Below, one piece after another: positions 11,541 through 24,180 of a DNA stretch of 64,000 nt. The position numbers and the translations under genes are program-made. Source of the stretch: Macrocystis pyrifera (taxonomy: Eukaryota > Sar > Phaeophyceae > Laminariales > Laminariaceae); contig JASSKH010000019.1 of NCBI GenBank assembly GCA_031763025.1, positions 7,460,336 to 7,524,335 on the forward strand, given 5' to 3'. The notes under the pieces are model-generated. The model was given only the letters and a program-made list of their open reading frames with translations, was not told where the DNA came from and made no database searches. How positions within the stretch are numbered: the first letter of the stretch is position 1; each line of letters starts with the position of its first letter.

Positions 11541-12459
11541 CGACTGGGAGTTAGGGTCGTGTTGATGGTATTTTTTTTCTGGGTGAGATTTTCGCGTAAC
11601 CTTTGACAAGTAGCAACACATTTCGCGACGCAAAAGACGCGAACGACAGCACAATTAATCGGTATCTGTGTTAGACAGCAACCGACATCGGTATTCAGAT
11701 ACAGAGTGAACAATGGAAGGATATTTTTACTTAGGGCTTAGTTTTTGAATCACAGATCGGGTCGAGTACATGGTTGGCAGGGTACCCTCTTCGACCCGTT
11801 CAACGAACACCACCTTCCCGTGCCCCCCCCCCCTCCGGACATTTTCCCTTTGTTTGTATAATTGTCGCCTTTTCCACCCTCGTCCTCTCCCGGGCATGTG
11901 ACTCCCGCCCTTCCAAACCAGCCCGGGCACGGGTTCATTTTTAACCCGCTCCATTACGAAACCCCCGGGCCAGTCCGCGTCGTTCGAACAACCCAAGATA
12001 ATGTTGGGAGCATACGGAGTGTCTCTACACTCCGTGACTCCAGCCAATTCCACCGATGTGTCTCTACATTTTACATTTATGCGAGTCTACAAGGTCGTAT
12101 CTCTATACTTCCTTGCATCACCGGGCACGAGCGGGACCCCCTTAGTCAAAATAAATCCAGGTTTACACCAAAGCACCAACTCAGGCAACAATGCACCGAC
12201 ACGAACGGAGGGCACACAGGGTCACACTCAGACGCCACTCCAACCTTTGCTACTACTTGGATGACAGCTCCTCCAAGCTCCCCCCCTCCTATACTTCTCT
12301 CGCTACGCCACATGGCACGATCTGTTAGGGCTCATACCTGTTCCCCTTCCCTCCCCCCACCCCTCCCTTCGCTCCATTGTCGTCGGCTGCTACCAACAGA
12401 ACCGATGGTAAACATCTAAGACGAGGTGGAGGGCATGGACTACTGATCCGAGTTCTGCA

Positions 12460-12765
12460 ATGACGGTGAAAACAGCCACCACTCCGACGGCGACGACCTT
12501 ACGGCAGTCAACCCTGCAGTCCTCTCACATTGCCTCGGCCGACGCCACAACAGCTCACCACCCTGTTGCTGCACCTCAAACTTCGGAGGACTCCCACGAC
12601 CACGCAGAAGCCCCTTCCAACACCTACGACCGCCCCGATGTCCTGGAAGACACCACGACAGCCCATCTCCCCGTCGCTGCAACACCAACCGCGGAGGACG
12701 AGCTAGTCGTACCAGAGCCAAAGGAGTGGCTCACCACAAACACCATACGACGCTCCGAGCGTTAA
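12460..12765 (+). pseudogene. Ala/Thr-rich ORF with internal duplication, element C
   Basis: About 101 codons. Two in-frame copies of a (A/T)TTAH(H/L)PVAA-type block lie about 110 bp apart, followed by EDELVVPEPKEWL and a stop. Low complexity and an overlapping minus-strand frame make coding status uncertain. Confidence 0.25.
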
Positions 12766-13856
12766 GCGCGACTTTCGAAGCTTCTACAGTAGCGACAGGC
12801 GCAGGAACGCTCGTAAATCGACCAATCAGAAAAATTAGTAGCTTCCCGACGGGCTAAACATGCCATGACCCTCGCCTCCCAAGGCATCGAACCTACTCCC
12901 GTCCGCACAGTTACGGCCGCTCCTCGACCGCCCCTACTGACCTCGACGTTTCTTCTGTCCGCTCGGTTACGGCCGCTGCCTCGACTGGCCCTACTGATAC
13001 TTCAGCACCCGCCCTCACCACACCGACCCCTTCCACTCCACTCCCGCGAAAGCGTCCCCCTCTGAGTTTCGTCTTGGAATTCACCGACATCACGTTCCTA
13101 CTTGCCTCGATCCGTCAACTCATATCGTCGCAAGACGTCCCGGAGGCCAGCCGGGCAGCTATCTCCTCGGCCGCATCGGCCGTCAAAGGCTTCTACCGCT
13201 TGGATATCATCACCCCTCGAGGCCCTCCCGAACGTGACCAACTCCAGTGTACGGATCAAGCTTCTCAGGTTGGTCGAATTTTTTAGGGCTTTTGACTCCT
13301 AGACTCACCACACATGGCCTCCCGTCGCTGAGTACAACGCCTCTCGAGGTCAACGACAACAGCGGACGACGGGTTGTTCGAACGGCCGTCTGCCGGTCAC
13401 CCGTTGGCGCCCAGACGACGGCCGTGATCACGACAGCAACAACAACAACAACCACAACAACATCAACTCCGACATCCTTACCTGTTGTACGTCATCGTCC
13501 AGATCGACGACACACTCCCGGCCCGGCAACAGCGGAACATCCCCCGGGCCTGAACAACGCCCACGGAAGCACAGTGATGGCGACTACTTCTCGTCGTCAA
13601 CCCACGAGAACTCCATCTCAGAGGACAACAGGCAAGTGACCGACCATTATATTGCCTCGCTATCTGTTTCGTTAGCGGCACCAACCTTTCGGACACGCCG
13701 CCACGTCCTCAGTACCAGCTTGCCACGCAAACCGGCGCCACAATCTCTGTTGCCCCTCCGCCTGCTTGTCAGTATCAGCCCAATGCGCCGCTACCGGCCG
13801 GCACCCCCCTCTATAATACCGCACCCCCCACTATACGGCTACCGCCTCAGAATTCA

Positions 13857-15260
13857 GTGGCTCCCTCCTCACTGCCTCCCAATACAACCTCCATCGCACC
13901 GCTACCACCTCAGTATCAAGTGGCTCTCCCCTCACTGCCTCCCAATGCAGCTTCCGTTAAGGCCCTGACGTCTCCGTATTCCGCGGCGCCCTGCCGAACA
14001 ATCGCTTTGCACCGCTGCCGGCTCCCGTCCCCCCCCGAACCAACGCAATCTGCTACCTCCACCGTGTCTAACGGCCCCCACCCCCCTGCTCAACCATGCA
14101 ACCTCCGTTGCAGCCCAGGCCAATCGCGCCCGGCCTCGCAATCTCATGCACCAGTGCAGGCTCCGACGCTTCTCCCAAACCGTACGATCCCTACAACATC
14201 GGTACTCCTTCAACACCCAGTCGCTCCCACTTCCACACCGGTCACCCCCAGTCCCACGCCGGTCCACCCTGTCGCAACTTCCACTATGCCCCAAACCACT
14301 GCAGTTAGTATCTACGACTTTGATATCAACCGCGAGTACATCAACTTGAACTATCGAAAATTGGAGCTCATCCACCCACTCCCTTTTCCAGCGGGAATCG
14401 ACGACTGTGTGGGAGTTCAACAACTCATAGCTAGCGCCAAACATGTATTGGCGGATATTCTCTCACGCTATGATGACTTCGCGAACGGCACTGTACACTC
14501 CCTGCGCTGGTCACCAGGATGGACCACCCGGCTTCACCGGTGCTTCCGGCAAGCGATCAAGACAGGCACCAATCTCCCGATGTCCCGCCTCTTCAACAAA
14601 TTTTTAAAACAGGGGCGCGATCACCTTCGAGAGAAAGACAATGCTGGCACATCTGCCTGTCGCTTATTCTTGAGCCTGCTGAGCACGCACTCTGACCACG
14701 GCGACCACGGCCGCGCATTAGAGAAGCTTCAGCCGTTCGGAGTACCAACGGGCACGGTGTAATCAATTTATTTACGGGCCTTGAGAGAGTTGACGTCGGT
14801 GGTGCAAGGTTCTGAAAATGTCTTCATGCCTAGCGATGCCATGGTGTTAGGGGTAGTGCGTCTCAGTGTTAGACAGTTTCGTGCTTTAGCTCCGGTATTG
14901 TATCCGGGTGAATTGATTACTGCGGTGGAGCCTTTCCCTTCGGTCTCGGCCATGTGGCAGGCCCATGAAGTATACGCCACGAATAATGCACCTTTCATAA
15001 ATGGAGAAAAAAAAAATCTTATACCTCCCCCGGAGGCCACACGACGTTTTCGTTGTCCCCGCCGTCATCGGCTCCTGCTCAGCAGACACGTTCGCGCAGT
15101 CATCCCAACAAAAACCGACAAGGCTCCCAACGCAACCCCTATGTCACAACCCTTCACCTGCAACAAATATACCGGCTCTGACAGATTATCCGGAAAGTGT
15201 GGGGTAATCGAACGTGAAAAACTGTTTGGCCATAGGATATTATCTCGAACAGATACTTGA
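13857..15260 (+). pseudogene. Gag-like ORF with one in-frame stop, element C
   Basis: One reading frame runs from a Pro-rich N-terminus, with a repeat of about 21 codons (SSLPPNTTSIAPLPPQYQ, then SLPPNAASV), to a structured segment starting VSIYDFDINREYINLNYRK. It is interrupted by TAA at 14,760-14,762 and continues in the same frame through LRELTSVVQGSENVFMPS to 15,260. The structured part, about 150 codons on each side of the stop, has no hallmark motif I can name. Position and composition suggest Gag. No zinc knuckle is visible. Confidence 0.4.
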
Positions 15261-15539
15261 AGACAACTTTTATAATTGAAAACAAAATCTTGCCCGCTAC
15301 CAGAACACAGGTAAAGGAGGCCACAGTAAGAGTAAAAGCCAGGAAAATACGAAAATTGATAGCGACTATACTGAAGTCAGAATAAAACGTACCTTTCGTG
15401 AATAAGAAATTCGGACTGGACCAGCGTTCCCGTTTCTTATTTATCCCCACTATTATTAACTGTTTTGAACTGTAGCTCGCCCGAGAAAACGCCAAAAAAA
15501 AACTTTATATATTTCTTGACCGCTACCTATGGTCCCTGA

Positions 15540-15800
15540 GCCTTTTTCGTAGTACGTGTTCATATAAAAAGCCGAGCGTAGCTCATAGTTTTGAACGATT
15601 AGCTCACGAATTAGAAAAATACCAAAAAATGACGAAACTGAGGAAAAACGTTAAGGATTGGTAAAACAATCACTAACAAAAAAGCAGCATCTTAACACGT
15701 AAAATTGTACCTAAAATATCTATGTCCTGGGTCGCGAGGGAGTTTTCATACCTTCGTCCAACCGTTTACTTAATGGTAACACGTAGGGAACAGCAGGGCA
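15540..15800 (+). repeat. Dispersed copy of the A-rich unit and of a 25.3-kb repeat
   Basis: 15,545-15,700 resembles the A-rich 300-bp units at 23.3-24.2 kb (shared GCGTAGCTCATA, GAGGAAAAACGT). 15,740-15,790 resembles 25,325-25,390 (shared CC(T/G)TCCAACC, GCAACCCTTG). Confidence 0.55.
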
Positions 15801-16341
15801 ACCCTTGCCGTGCTCTACAATATTATAACACTTGTGAAATTCAGCAAAAATGGGATATAGACGAGACGTATTACGCAGTTGCAAAGTTGAGCATCAACTA
15901 CCTATTCAGTCGAACACACAGCTGATGTTTTGTTTTATATATATTCTGAGGTAGGGGATGCAGGGACCTGAGCGGACCTGAGCGTGTCACCTTGGCCTTA
16001 ATAGTCATTTTAGGTTTTGCCTGGAATATAATGTTGTGATCGGCGAATCAAATCGATGATGGGATCTCTGTGTATGGGTAAACAATGGTAATCAACTAAA
16101 ATAATCACGATTAATCGCCTTTTAAAGTAGAGTATTCTCGGAAGGATGAGAGAATGAGTTTTGTACGTACGTAAGAATTTTAGCCAATCAGATGACTGCG
16201 GTGATTCACGGTAGCATGAATCGTAGTCCTTGGTAGACACACCTTTTTCTGGTACGTAACCGCAACCTACACGCAACAGCGCAGTGAAGCAGAAGCAGAG
16301 CTACAGGTCCGAGTTGTGATACAGACTAATTTGAGTTCAGG

Positions 16342-16529
16342 ATGTCCGACGAGAGCAAGTCGCCGGAAGCCACGGCCAACGCAGCTACTGCTGCGCGCGA
16401 GGCGCGGCTGCGTTGTTTGCTGCGCAAACACAAGTTGAGGCGAAAGCTCATGCTCTTGCAGCTGCTGTGCAAGCCGAGGTCGACGCACGCCGTGCTAGGA
16501 TAGCCGAGGCCGAGGCTCGCCAGGCTTAA
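16342..16529 (+). pseudogene. Small Ala-rich coiled-coil-like ORF with a frameshift
   Basis: The reading starts MSDESKSPEATANAATAARE. After one apparent base insertion near 16,400 it continues QTQVEAKAHALAAAVQAEV and ends EARQA-stop at 16,527-16,529. The Ala/Glu/Arg heptad-like pattern suggests a coiled coil. About 60 residues, function unknown. Confidence 0.35.
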
Positions 16530-16649
16530 TCATAATCATGATTATATTCCCGTGATTACTTGATTGTCTAAAACATATTCATAAGTAATATATAAACTTA
16601 AAGTTGGTGATTCTTGATGATTATTTTTTTCCTACTAATAATTATTTTG

Positions 16650-18010
16650 CTCCGTAAATCACAGCCTGGGCAATAGCCTATAGAATATGCTTATTGGTCT
16701 GTCGATTGTTTGGGGTCTTGAGTATCGATACCTATTGTGCCTCCTGCAATAGGAAGGTGAAAGTGTGTTTCGATAACCGTATATTTGATCAATAAGTTCA
16801 GAACAATATATAAATGGGCTATTGTTCAAAGGGTAGATATCTAATATATGAATTTGTCTATCAACATACCGATAAACATTTAGCTGACCAACAGGTTCAG
16901 AGCAATAGGTACAACAGACTATTGCTCTTAAGATAGGTATGACACTATACTCACGCAAACCTACCTGAAAAGTTACAACAAGCAATATAGAAGGATGGAC
17001 ACCTTGCAGACCTATCTAATTGAGCAACAGGTATCGACATCACTGCAAACCTACTGAATAGACCAATAGTAGGCATCGATCGCTAGCGCTGCAAACCTAT
17101 CGTTTTTATCATTACGTATCGATCGGTGGCGGTGCAAAGTTATTTTTGGTACGATAGCTTGTTGGAGATTACTTTCAAACTATAGTTGTGTCTAACATAA
17201 CGATCGATAGACACCGTCACGATCCTATCCGAATCACAGTAGGCTTTGTGGCCGCTGCTCCTGTCCTAGTGCTGCTTTCAATGCCTGTCGATATACCCCA
17301 ACACCAACCACATTTTTGGTGGCTTGCAATAGGTATCGATGCCCATCATCTCCGACCTTTTGTTTTGTCCGATAGCCTACTAAATAGGGTTTTATCCAGG
17401 GAAACTACACGGCACACTGGAACGGTACAGGCTCAGGTTTCACACCACCTTGTTGCAATGACCATCCATCTCAAGCTTTTCAGGTACGACAACAACAGAC
17501 AGCGCTGGATAAGGGGACGCTGCGCCAAGCACGCCGCGTGGATTCTAAAGCTCTACGCTAACTGGAGGTGTCCTAGCCACGAACATATCGAAGATACCAC
17601 ACCACAATGCCCGCACCATGGACAATATCGCCTATCAAACATGCCTATTGGTCCGTCGATAGGTTGGGGTATTGCAAAGCGATACCTACTGTCCCCTGCA
17701 GTGGGAGGGTGAAATAGTTTATTGACGCCTATTTATTTGACCAATAGGATCCGAACAACAATACGAGTATGTACGACATGTTTTTTTTCTTAGGATAGGT
17801 ATGTTTAATTTTATGTCGACAACCCATTGTTTCACCAGTATGTTCAAAGATGTAGCGACCGATACCTATTTGTTTTATCAATGTTGTTCAGAGAATTTTG
17901 TGCAACAGCCTACGTATTGTTCTCGAGATAAGTTTATGGGTTTGTCGATCGATACCTATTTCGGTGACCAATGTGTTAAGATGGATAGGTACAAAAGGCT
18001 ATAGGCCGAA
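16650..18010. repeat. AT-rich degenerate repeat region built on an ATCGATACCTATT-type module
   Basis: The block at about 16,685-16,820 recurs at about 17,638-17,775 (shared ATTGGTC(T/C)GTCGAT, GCGATACCTA/TCGATACCTATT, GAAGGTGAAA-type end). Between and after, GATCGATACCTATT, CAATAGGTA and GACCAATA elements recur on both strands. A 174-codon frame at 17,188-17,712 overlaps this repeat and is not believed to be a gene. Confidence 0.55.
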
Positions 18011-18129
18011 CAATAGATGAGTGAAGATGCCAATCGATGACCATTGTCGGCCACAAGATAGGCTTCTAAAACTGCCAATCGATACATGTCGCAAGCATCA
18101 ATAGCCCTCCTATTGGAATAGGAACCTAT

Positions 18130-20820
18130 CGATTGCGTGTTGACCTGAGCACTATTTTGTCCAGGGTGTGTAGGTTTAGCGCAGTGGCACTGCTGCAAGC
18201 TTCCGTCGGCATGGCAGGAACAATGGAGGCCATCGTGCTCGTTGTCGTGGACAGCATAGATGGGAACTAGTGGTACACAGCCACTAAAGCAGCTTCAAGA
18301 AACGTCCGTTCAGCTGTGTGTAGCCGTGCGAAGGTTGCGGCGCGAGAAAGGGGCCATGCTCTACAACACCCCCCACCTACTGCCGATGGTGCCTGTTCGC
18401 GAAGCCCACCCTGAACATGATGGCCCGGCTCATGGGACGCGGGTGCCACGGATTCGAGTGTGGAACATAGGGTGGGACATCCTGTCAACCGCGGTTTAAC
18501 CTTGCTATATGTGCTCCGTTTGTGACGTTAAGGGTATGGTATTCGGCGACAGGTTCAACAACAGTGTGCCGGACGTGGCGTGGCCTGATACGGTGGTGAG
18601 TCTCGAGATAGTGTGTGACCGTCGAACAGGATATTAACGGTTTCCAGTGGCCGTCAATTCTGCAGCGACTCACCTTTGGCGGTCGTTTGAACACTCTGAA
18701 CGGGAGAGTAGTCTCCGACGATTTTGAGCAATCACCCGCGGCGTAGGAATCAATTCTTTTTTCTCCAGGGTCAGCAATCGAGGTATTAATGCCTTGTATA
18801 TTTCGAGCATTTTCGAACTGCTACTGCTTTTCGAGGGAGCGGGGGGGGGGGGGGGTCACTATACTCTACCAGGTAGTACAATAGGTATACGTATAATATG
18901 TCTTAGTAGTTTCAAAAATATTCTGGTTTGCAAGTTTTAAGGCGATGCGTGAAGGTATTTCTTTTTCCGCCTCATTGTTTTTTTTTCGGAGGGGGAGTGG
19001 TGTGGGTGATGCATTTAGGTCCTAGGCGCCCTTGGTTAAAGTTAGTTGTTTCTTTTTTGTGTGCATTTTTTGCGTTTTTTGGAGGAGGCAAGTAGTGCAG
19101 AAATGGATTTGTGTTTGGTCGCCCTCTATTCGAATGACGTTAGGCGGATTGGGCCGGGATTAGCTCACTGACTACCGACATAACTGCTCCAGCCGATATA
19201 CCAGAGATAGTGTGTGGAAAAGTGTGTGGAACACGCGCTGAAAATGATACCAGTACTAGTTTGAGAAAACTGCGTAGCCTGGGCCAGTACACCGTTATTG
19301 GGTAGGTTTACCGTGGTGATGGGGTTGGTGGATGACGGATGCGCAGAAGCAGTGCGTAACGTTTATCCCAAGCGCAAAAAACACAACAGAGAGGTTGTTT
19401 CTGCAACCAACGATAAGTGGCTCTCGTCGACGCTACTGCTGCCCTCGGCGCCGCTGCTTTGCGTTTGCCGGCGATCCTCATGACTCCAGCTGACCAAGCC
19501 CGATTGCAGAAGGCACGACTACCGTGGCTTAGTTGCTCCAATAACTGCATGTTGGGCGTACTGTTGTGCCCTCGGGTCGGGTGTCGTGGCGTCGTAGCAG
19601 CCTATAATATTATTCCGGCGTGATAACGCCTTCCATTTATCTAAAAATAAGAAAATAGTTATGATTAATCAAGCAAATTTTATTTTCCTGATTTAATTAC
19701 GACCACCAGATGATTATAGTCAAACAATTATGATTAATCAAGCCAAAAACCCTCTAAATAATCAATAATCAAGACAAGGCCGTATTTTAGTTGATTACCA
19801 ACCCTAGTAAACACCACATATTAGTCGTTTTGGTTATTTGTTTGGTGCTCATTCCACCAAGGGATCTACCTGATTCGTTTTGTTTATTTTTTTGGTGCTC
19901 ATTCCACCAATGGATCTACCTGATATGTTATACGTACGCACTATCTCTGGATCTGGATGGATTGCGCGTAGATTTATGCAGTGGAAACTCCGTACAACGA
20001 ACCTGGTATATATTTTATGATCTTATATACTGGTTTTGGAGTTAGAATAAACTGTGAGCAAGAGCTGCACGCTGAGTAGGGAGGAAGGACAGCAGCAGTA
20101 CATACTGCTCGTACGCATAGGATAGTAAAATTTTACATACTACTGCTGTGGTATACTCAGAAGTCAACAGATGTCTTGCTATTTTTAGAATGGATCAGCA
20201 AAAAATAGTGTATGGTTCTCTCACGTGTCCCTACGGTATCTGTCTGCCTCATGATTTCGAGGACTTCAATCTTTAGGGAGCGACAGTGCTATGACCCGGG
20301 CGAACACGACGACCAGAGCCGCGGCCGGAGATCAGAGTGGAAACAAAGGTCGCGGCAAAGGCACCCGTCTCAGCAAGGGGGGGAGATGATGCACGCGCTC
20401 GTACGTACGTGCTTGGAGTCGAGACCCATGCATTTGCTTTTTATTTTGCTACGTATAACCCCCCCCTCCCCGATCATGCAGTGTTTGGTTAATTCTGTTG
20501 TTGTTGTGTGGGTCGATAGTGTACGGTAACGTACGTAGGGAGGAGCTATATACAAGACTATGGTACTACGTTTCGTGTGCGTACCTATATATTGTTAATT
20601 ACAGTTTTAACTTTTTTTGGTATGCAACGGAATGGGTATTTTTTAGTGGTTTGTTAATAAGGAAGACATAGCTTTGGACCGTCGAGAGATTCGGGTGGTA
20701 TTGTACTGACTTGGAGGAGTAAAGTATTTGGAAACTTTATTGAATATACTGATTTCGGGGAGTAACATATTTTGGATTTTATTGAGTTTTTGGAATTCGA
20801 AGGGCCATGTGTACACGGCC
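18130..20820. other. No supported gene; short duplications and a G15 tract
   Basis: A G15 tract lies at 18,841-18,855. A direct duplication of about 47 bp, sharing TTTGGTGCTCATTCCACCAA and GGATCTACCTGAT, sits at 19,846-19,925. No recognisable protein. Confidence 0.4.
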
Positions 20821-20824
20821 GGGA

Positions 20825-21005
20825 GGCGGTTGTGCGTGTGTAGTAGATTTTCAACTGATGATGACCCTTGGAATATCGTGGACAGACGTTCGTAGTTACG
20901 GCAGTAGAGTGTTTGGTTGTGCGTGTGTATTACTGGTATTCAACTGATGGCCGTTTGAATATCGCGGGAAGCGGTCCATAGTTACAGCCGTTGAGTGTTT
21001 GGGAG
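20825..21005 (+). repeat. Two-unit tandem repeat of about 88 bp
   Basis: Both units run from GGTTGTGCGTGTGTA through TTCAACTGATG and GAATATCG to GAGTGTTTGG, at about 20,828-20,915 and 20,914-21,001. Confidence 0.65.
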
Positions 21006-21201
21006 GCTGTTGAGGCTTACGCCAGCACAGTACGGTTCGAAAATCGGCATTGATGAGTTTTTGGATTCTGGATGAGTTTGGGGATGTCATAGCAGGGCGG
21101 CAGCGGTTTTATGGATTTTGAGATTTCTGTGTTTCAGTTAGGGGCACTATACTACTTGTAGTGCCACGACGACAGCAGCTATTGTTTATTTTGTATTTTT
21201 T

Positions 21202-21515
21202 AATCATCACTTTTACTTTCCAGCCCACTCGTAGGAGGTTTTACCCTCGACGATCTTCTGGACAAGCCGTGGTCACAGGTGTCGTCCCCTCTCCCCCCCG
21301 CTACGTACCTTTATTTTTTGTCGCGCGTAGGGTTCAGCATTCCCACTACTCGTCGATTTTCATCGAATGTAGCTAACTCACGCTCTCGCGCTTTCCGCTT
21401 ATCAATTTTTTATGCAAGAAAAAGTTCCTACGAGCACGCACTCGGTGAGATTTGAACCCACGAAATTGATCTTGATAGGCACGCGTACCACCTACCAAGC
21501 CACCGGGGATGCCGA
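21202..21515 (-). mobile_element. tRNA-derived SINE, copy 1
   Basis: On the minus strand the head (about 21,515-21,430) has an A-box-like GTGGCTTGGTAGGTGG and a B-box-like GGGTTCAAATCTC at tRNA-like spacing, then a body ending GGCTGGAAAGTAAAAGTGAT-like sequence. It aligns end to end with 37,148-37,475 on the plus strand. It could be transcribed by RNA polymerase III and mobilised by a LINE. Confidence 0.7.
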
Positions 21516-21789
21516 TGCGTTGGATAATTGTAGATCTACGGTAGCACGGCATTGTCACTATGATCATGACAGTGTGCCGCGAATGGGACGCTGTACATAA
21601 GACATCATAGTTGTTCACAGTCTCGCAAATGTCAGGTGTATTCTGATTGGTTGATTGGAATGATTTAAGTAGCTGCAAATTGTTCAAGGAGGGCACATGC
21701 GGTGGGTTTTGTGCTTTCCCGAATGGGTTGCATAACAATATATTTAGATGATTTTCCAGGGTCGCAGGAACAGGGATGAGAACCCCCTT

Positions 21790-22970
21790 GTCGCGTCCCC
21801 CTAGATAGGGTATCCCTTTTTCCGTAGGGGATCCTCTCTTAGCTTAGGAGATCCCCCCTCCCTTTAGGGGATCCCCACTACTCTTATGGGATTCCCGCTC
21901 ATCGTAGGGGATCCCTACTCACCTTAGGGGAACCCCACCTACCGTAGGGGACCCCATCAGGTCTTAGGGGACCCCCAACGGCCTTAGGGGTTCCCCATCA
22001 TGTGTGTATTGTATGTGCACCCAACATTTACGAATCGTACGTGATACAGCGTCTCTATTCAGCTTCTCCTTTTGAAATTATCTTGAGAATTGGGGGATCC
22101 CCCCCTAACACCATGTAGGTGACATTGCAATATCACAGATGATATTGGAGACACACCCAACCGTAATGTGAACAATTCATATCCTTAACGGCCTTAGGAG
22201 ATCCCTAACAGGCCTGGAGGATCCCCAACGACCTTAGGGGACTCCCACCATGTGTATCTTGTATGTGCACCCAACATATACGAATCGTAGGTGATATAGC
22301 GTCTCTATTCAGTTCTCCTTTTGAATTTATCGTGAGATTCGGGGGATCCCCTAACACCATATGGGTGATATTCCAATAGCACAGATGACATTGTAGTTAC
22401 TCCCAAATGTAATATGGAAAAATCATGTTGTGAAACTTGGCTGTTGAAGTGCCGTAAACTCAAGGCGTGAGGGGGGATCCCCTCAGCTTGTTGGTGATCC
22501 AGCAAGCCAATCAATCGGACCCCCTCATCACTACATTGAGGACCGGGACCCAATTCCAAGATGAACACCACGTAGTTATTATGGGGAATCCCCTAAGGCA
22601 AATGGGGATCCCGTAAGACAAAACCCCCTCACTATATCAAAGACTGAGGCCAAAGGGATTCCTTAACTAGGGCAATCTCCTAACTCGCAACAGGGGGATC
22701 CCCTAAGCTTGTTGGGATCCCGCAAGGCAAACATGATCTCCTCATAAAAATAGGGACTGGGACCCTAATTTCATGCTGAATACCATGTTAATGTAATATA
22801 ATGTACCTTGTTAGGGTTAGGATCACCTCATTGAGGGGATCCCCTAACTCGCAACAAGATCTCCTAAGCCTGTTGGATCCCTTCAAGGCAAATAAGATCC
22901 CCTCATTATACTAAGGACTGTTACCCTAAATTCTTGCTAGTTTTGCGGAATACTGCAATGAGAACCTCGC
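21790..22970. repeat. GGGGATCCCC palindromic minisatellite region
   Basis: 21,800-21,995 has about eight units of 25-27 bp centred on (T)TAGGGGATCCCC variants. A larger unit of about 240 bp follows in tandem (about 21,998-22,200 and 22,243-22,430, shared GTATGTGCACCCAACAT and GCGTCTCTATTCAG). From 22,440 to 22,970 further degenerate units share AGGGGATCCCCTAA, CTTGTTGG(G)ATCC and CAAGGCAAA. No coding potential seen. Confidence 0.75.
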
Positions 22971-23059
22971 AGAACATTTAGGTTGGATAATAACTCAGCT
23001 TCGCCTGATCCCTACGAGCTGTCCATGTCTAGTACCTCCGCCACTCACAGGTCCCTTTC

Positions 23060-23300
23060 TCGTCTTCCCGACGACACGAAGAACCAACCCAACCGCTCCC
23101 CTTCCGGGTCTCAATATGGCAGAGAGGGAAGAAAGCAATAAACGGATCGAATCGGTGGTGAGTGTGGTCGCGAGACGGGTGGGCTGCGTACAAGGTTGAG
23201 AGAGCTCTGCTATTCCATATCTTTCTCTTTGACCAGTGCAAGGTGTTCCAATCAGGCAGAAAAGTATTACATGAGAGGGGACGGGGATTTTTTTTTATTT
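23060..23300 (+). repeat. Dispersed repeat shared with 51.5-51.7 kb
   Basis: The segment CGGATCGAATCGGTGG to ACATGAGAGGGGACGGGGAT matches the order of elements at about 51,560-51,712. The purine tract GAGAGGGGACGGGGA resembles an LTR-retrotransposon polypurine tract. Confidence 0.5.
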
Positions 23301-23328
23301 CCGCGTTTTTTTGTATTCATATGAATAC

Positions 23329-24180
23329 TCAAGCGTAGCTTTCATTGCTGAACAAATACCTCACGTGTAGGTAAAATAGAAAAAAAAGACAAAACCGAGG
23401 AAAAACGTCGAGAATCGGCCAAAACCCGACAACAAAAAAAACGATTTACCGAAGCTCGAACAAAATGGAAAAAAAAAACAAAACTGAGTGAGATCGTCGC
23501 GACAAACGGAAAAAACGACGAACTATAGCAAAAATGGGCAAAATGGGTGTAAACATCGTAAATTCTCCGAAAACGAACATGCAAGCGGTGCCTTACGTGC
23601 ATCCCCTTATACAACTCATAGGAAGAGTCAATCGTAGCTCATATTTCTGAACAAATACCTCACGGGTATCAAAAATACCTAAAACGGACAAAACCGAGAA
23701 AAAACGCGAAGAATCGGCAAAAAAAAACGACAACGAAAAAATGATGAAAAATTAAACAGATGGTCAACCAATACTCCGAAAAACAAATGGTAAAATATTT
23801 AAAACAGAACAACATAATAGCGAAAAACGGATACAAACGATGAAACATTCGCAAGAATGTGGTAAACGTCGAGAACTCTTCAAAACCGAACGTGCAAGCG
23901 ATGCTTTAAGTGCGTGCCCTTCTATATTCCCGGGGCACATGCATGCGTACTGCGCGAGCGCATGCGAACAATCACTAAGGCATAGCGAGACTCTACGAAC
24001 ATACGTTACGAATCGGCAGAAATTAAAGAAAACATACGTGAGCGAAAAAATACAGGCGAAAAAATCGAAAAAAATTATCGACCGAAACTCCACCAAAAAT
24101 GGAAAATAATTTAAACTGAGCGAGAAAATATCAAAAACCAAATAAAAACGATGAAACAGTCGAAAAAATGGGGGTAAATA
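23329..24180 (+). repeat. A-rich tandem units of about 300 bp
   Basis: Units start near 23,329 and 23,628 with TCAA(G/T)CGTAGCT and CTGAACAAATACCTCACG, continue with GACAAAACCGAG(G/A)AAAAACG and AGAATCGGC, and end near GCAAGCG(G/A)TGC. A third diverged unit runs to about 24,180. Minus-strand Phe/Ser/Cys-rich frames are by-products of the A-richness. Confidence 0.65.

Larger units (their letters stand above)
11750..15260 (+). mobile_element. Degenerate 5' (gag) part of an LTR retrotransposon, element C
   Basis: A C-rich, proline-rich region that differs in composition from its flanks. Plus-strand frames carry Pro/Ala/Thr-rich segments, an Asn run (about 13,438-13,470), internal 63-bp repeats and a more structured C-terminal stretch. 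No protease, RT or integrase follows. The motif YPGELITAVEPFPSVSAM near 14,900-14,952 resembles YELTVIPSPTAM in element A's leader-side frame, so C may be a gag from the same broad family. The LTR ends are not identified. Confidence 0.4.

Noticed and set aside
17188..17712. 174-codon plus-strand frame
   Set aside because: It lies across the AT-rich repeat modules and has no recognised domain; repeat units explain its length.
21430..21515. Candidate functional tRNA gene
   Set aside because: A- and B-box-like motifs are present but the acceptor stem is not convincingly paired and the block is part of a 314-bp repeat with a full-length copy elsewhere, so a SINE head fits better.
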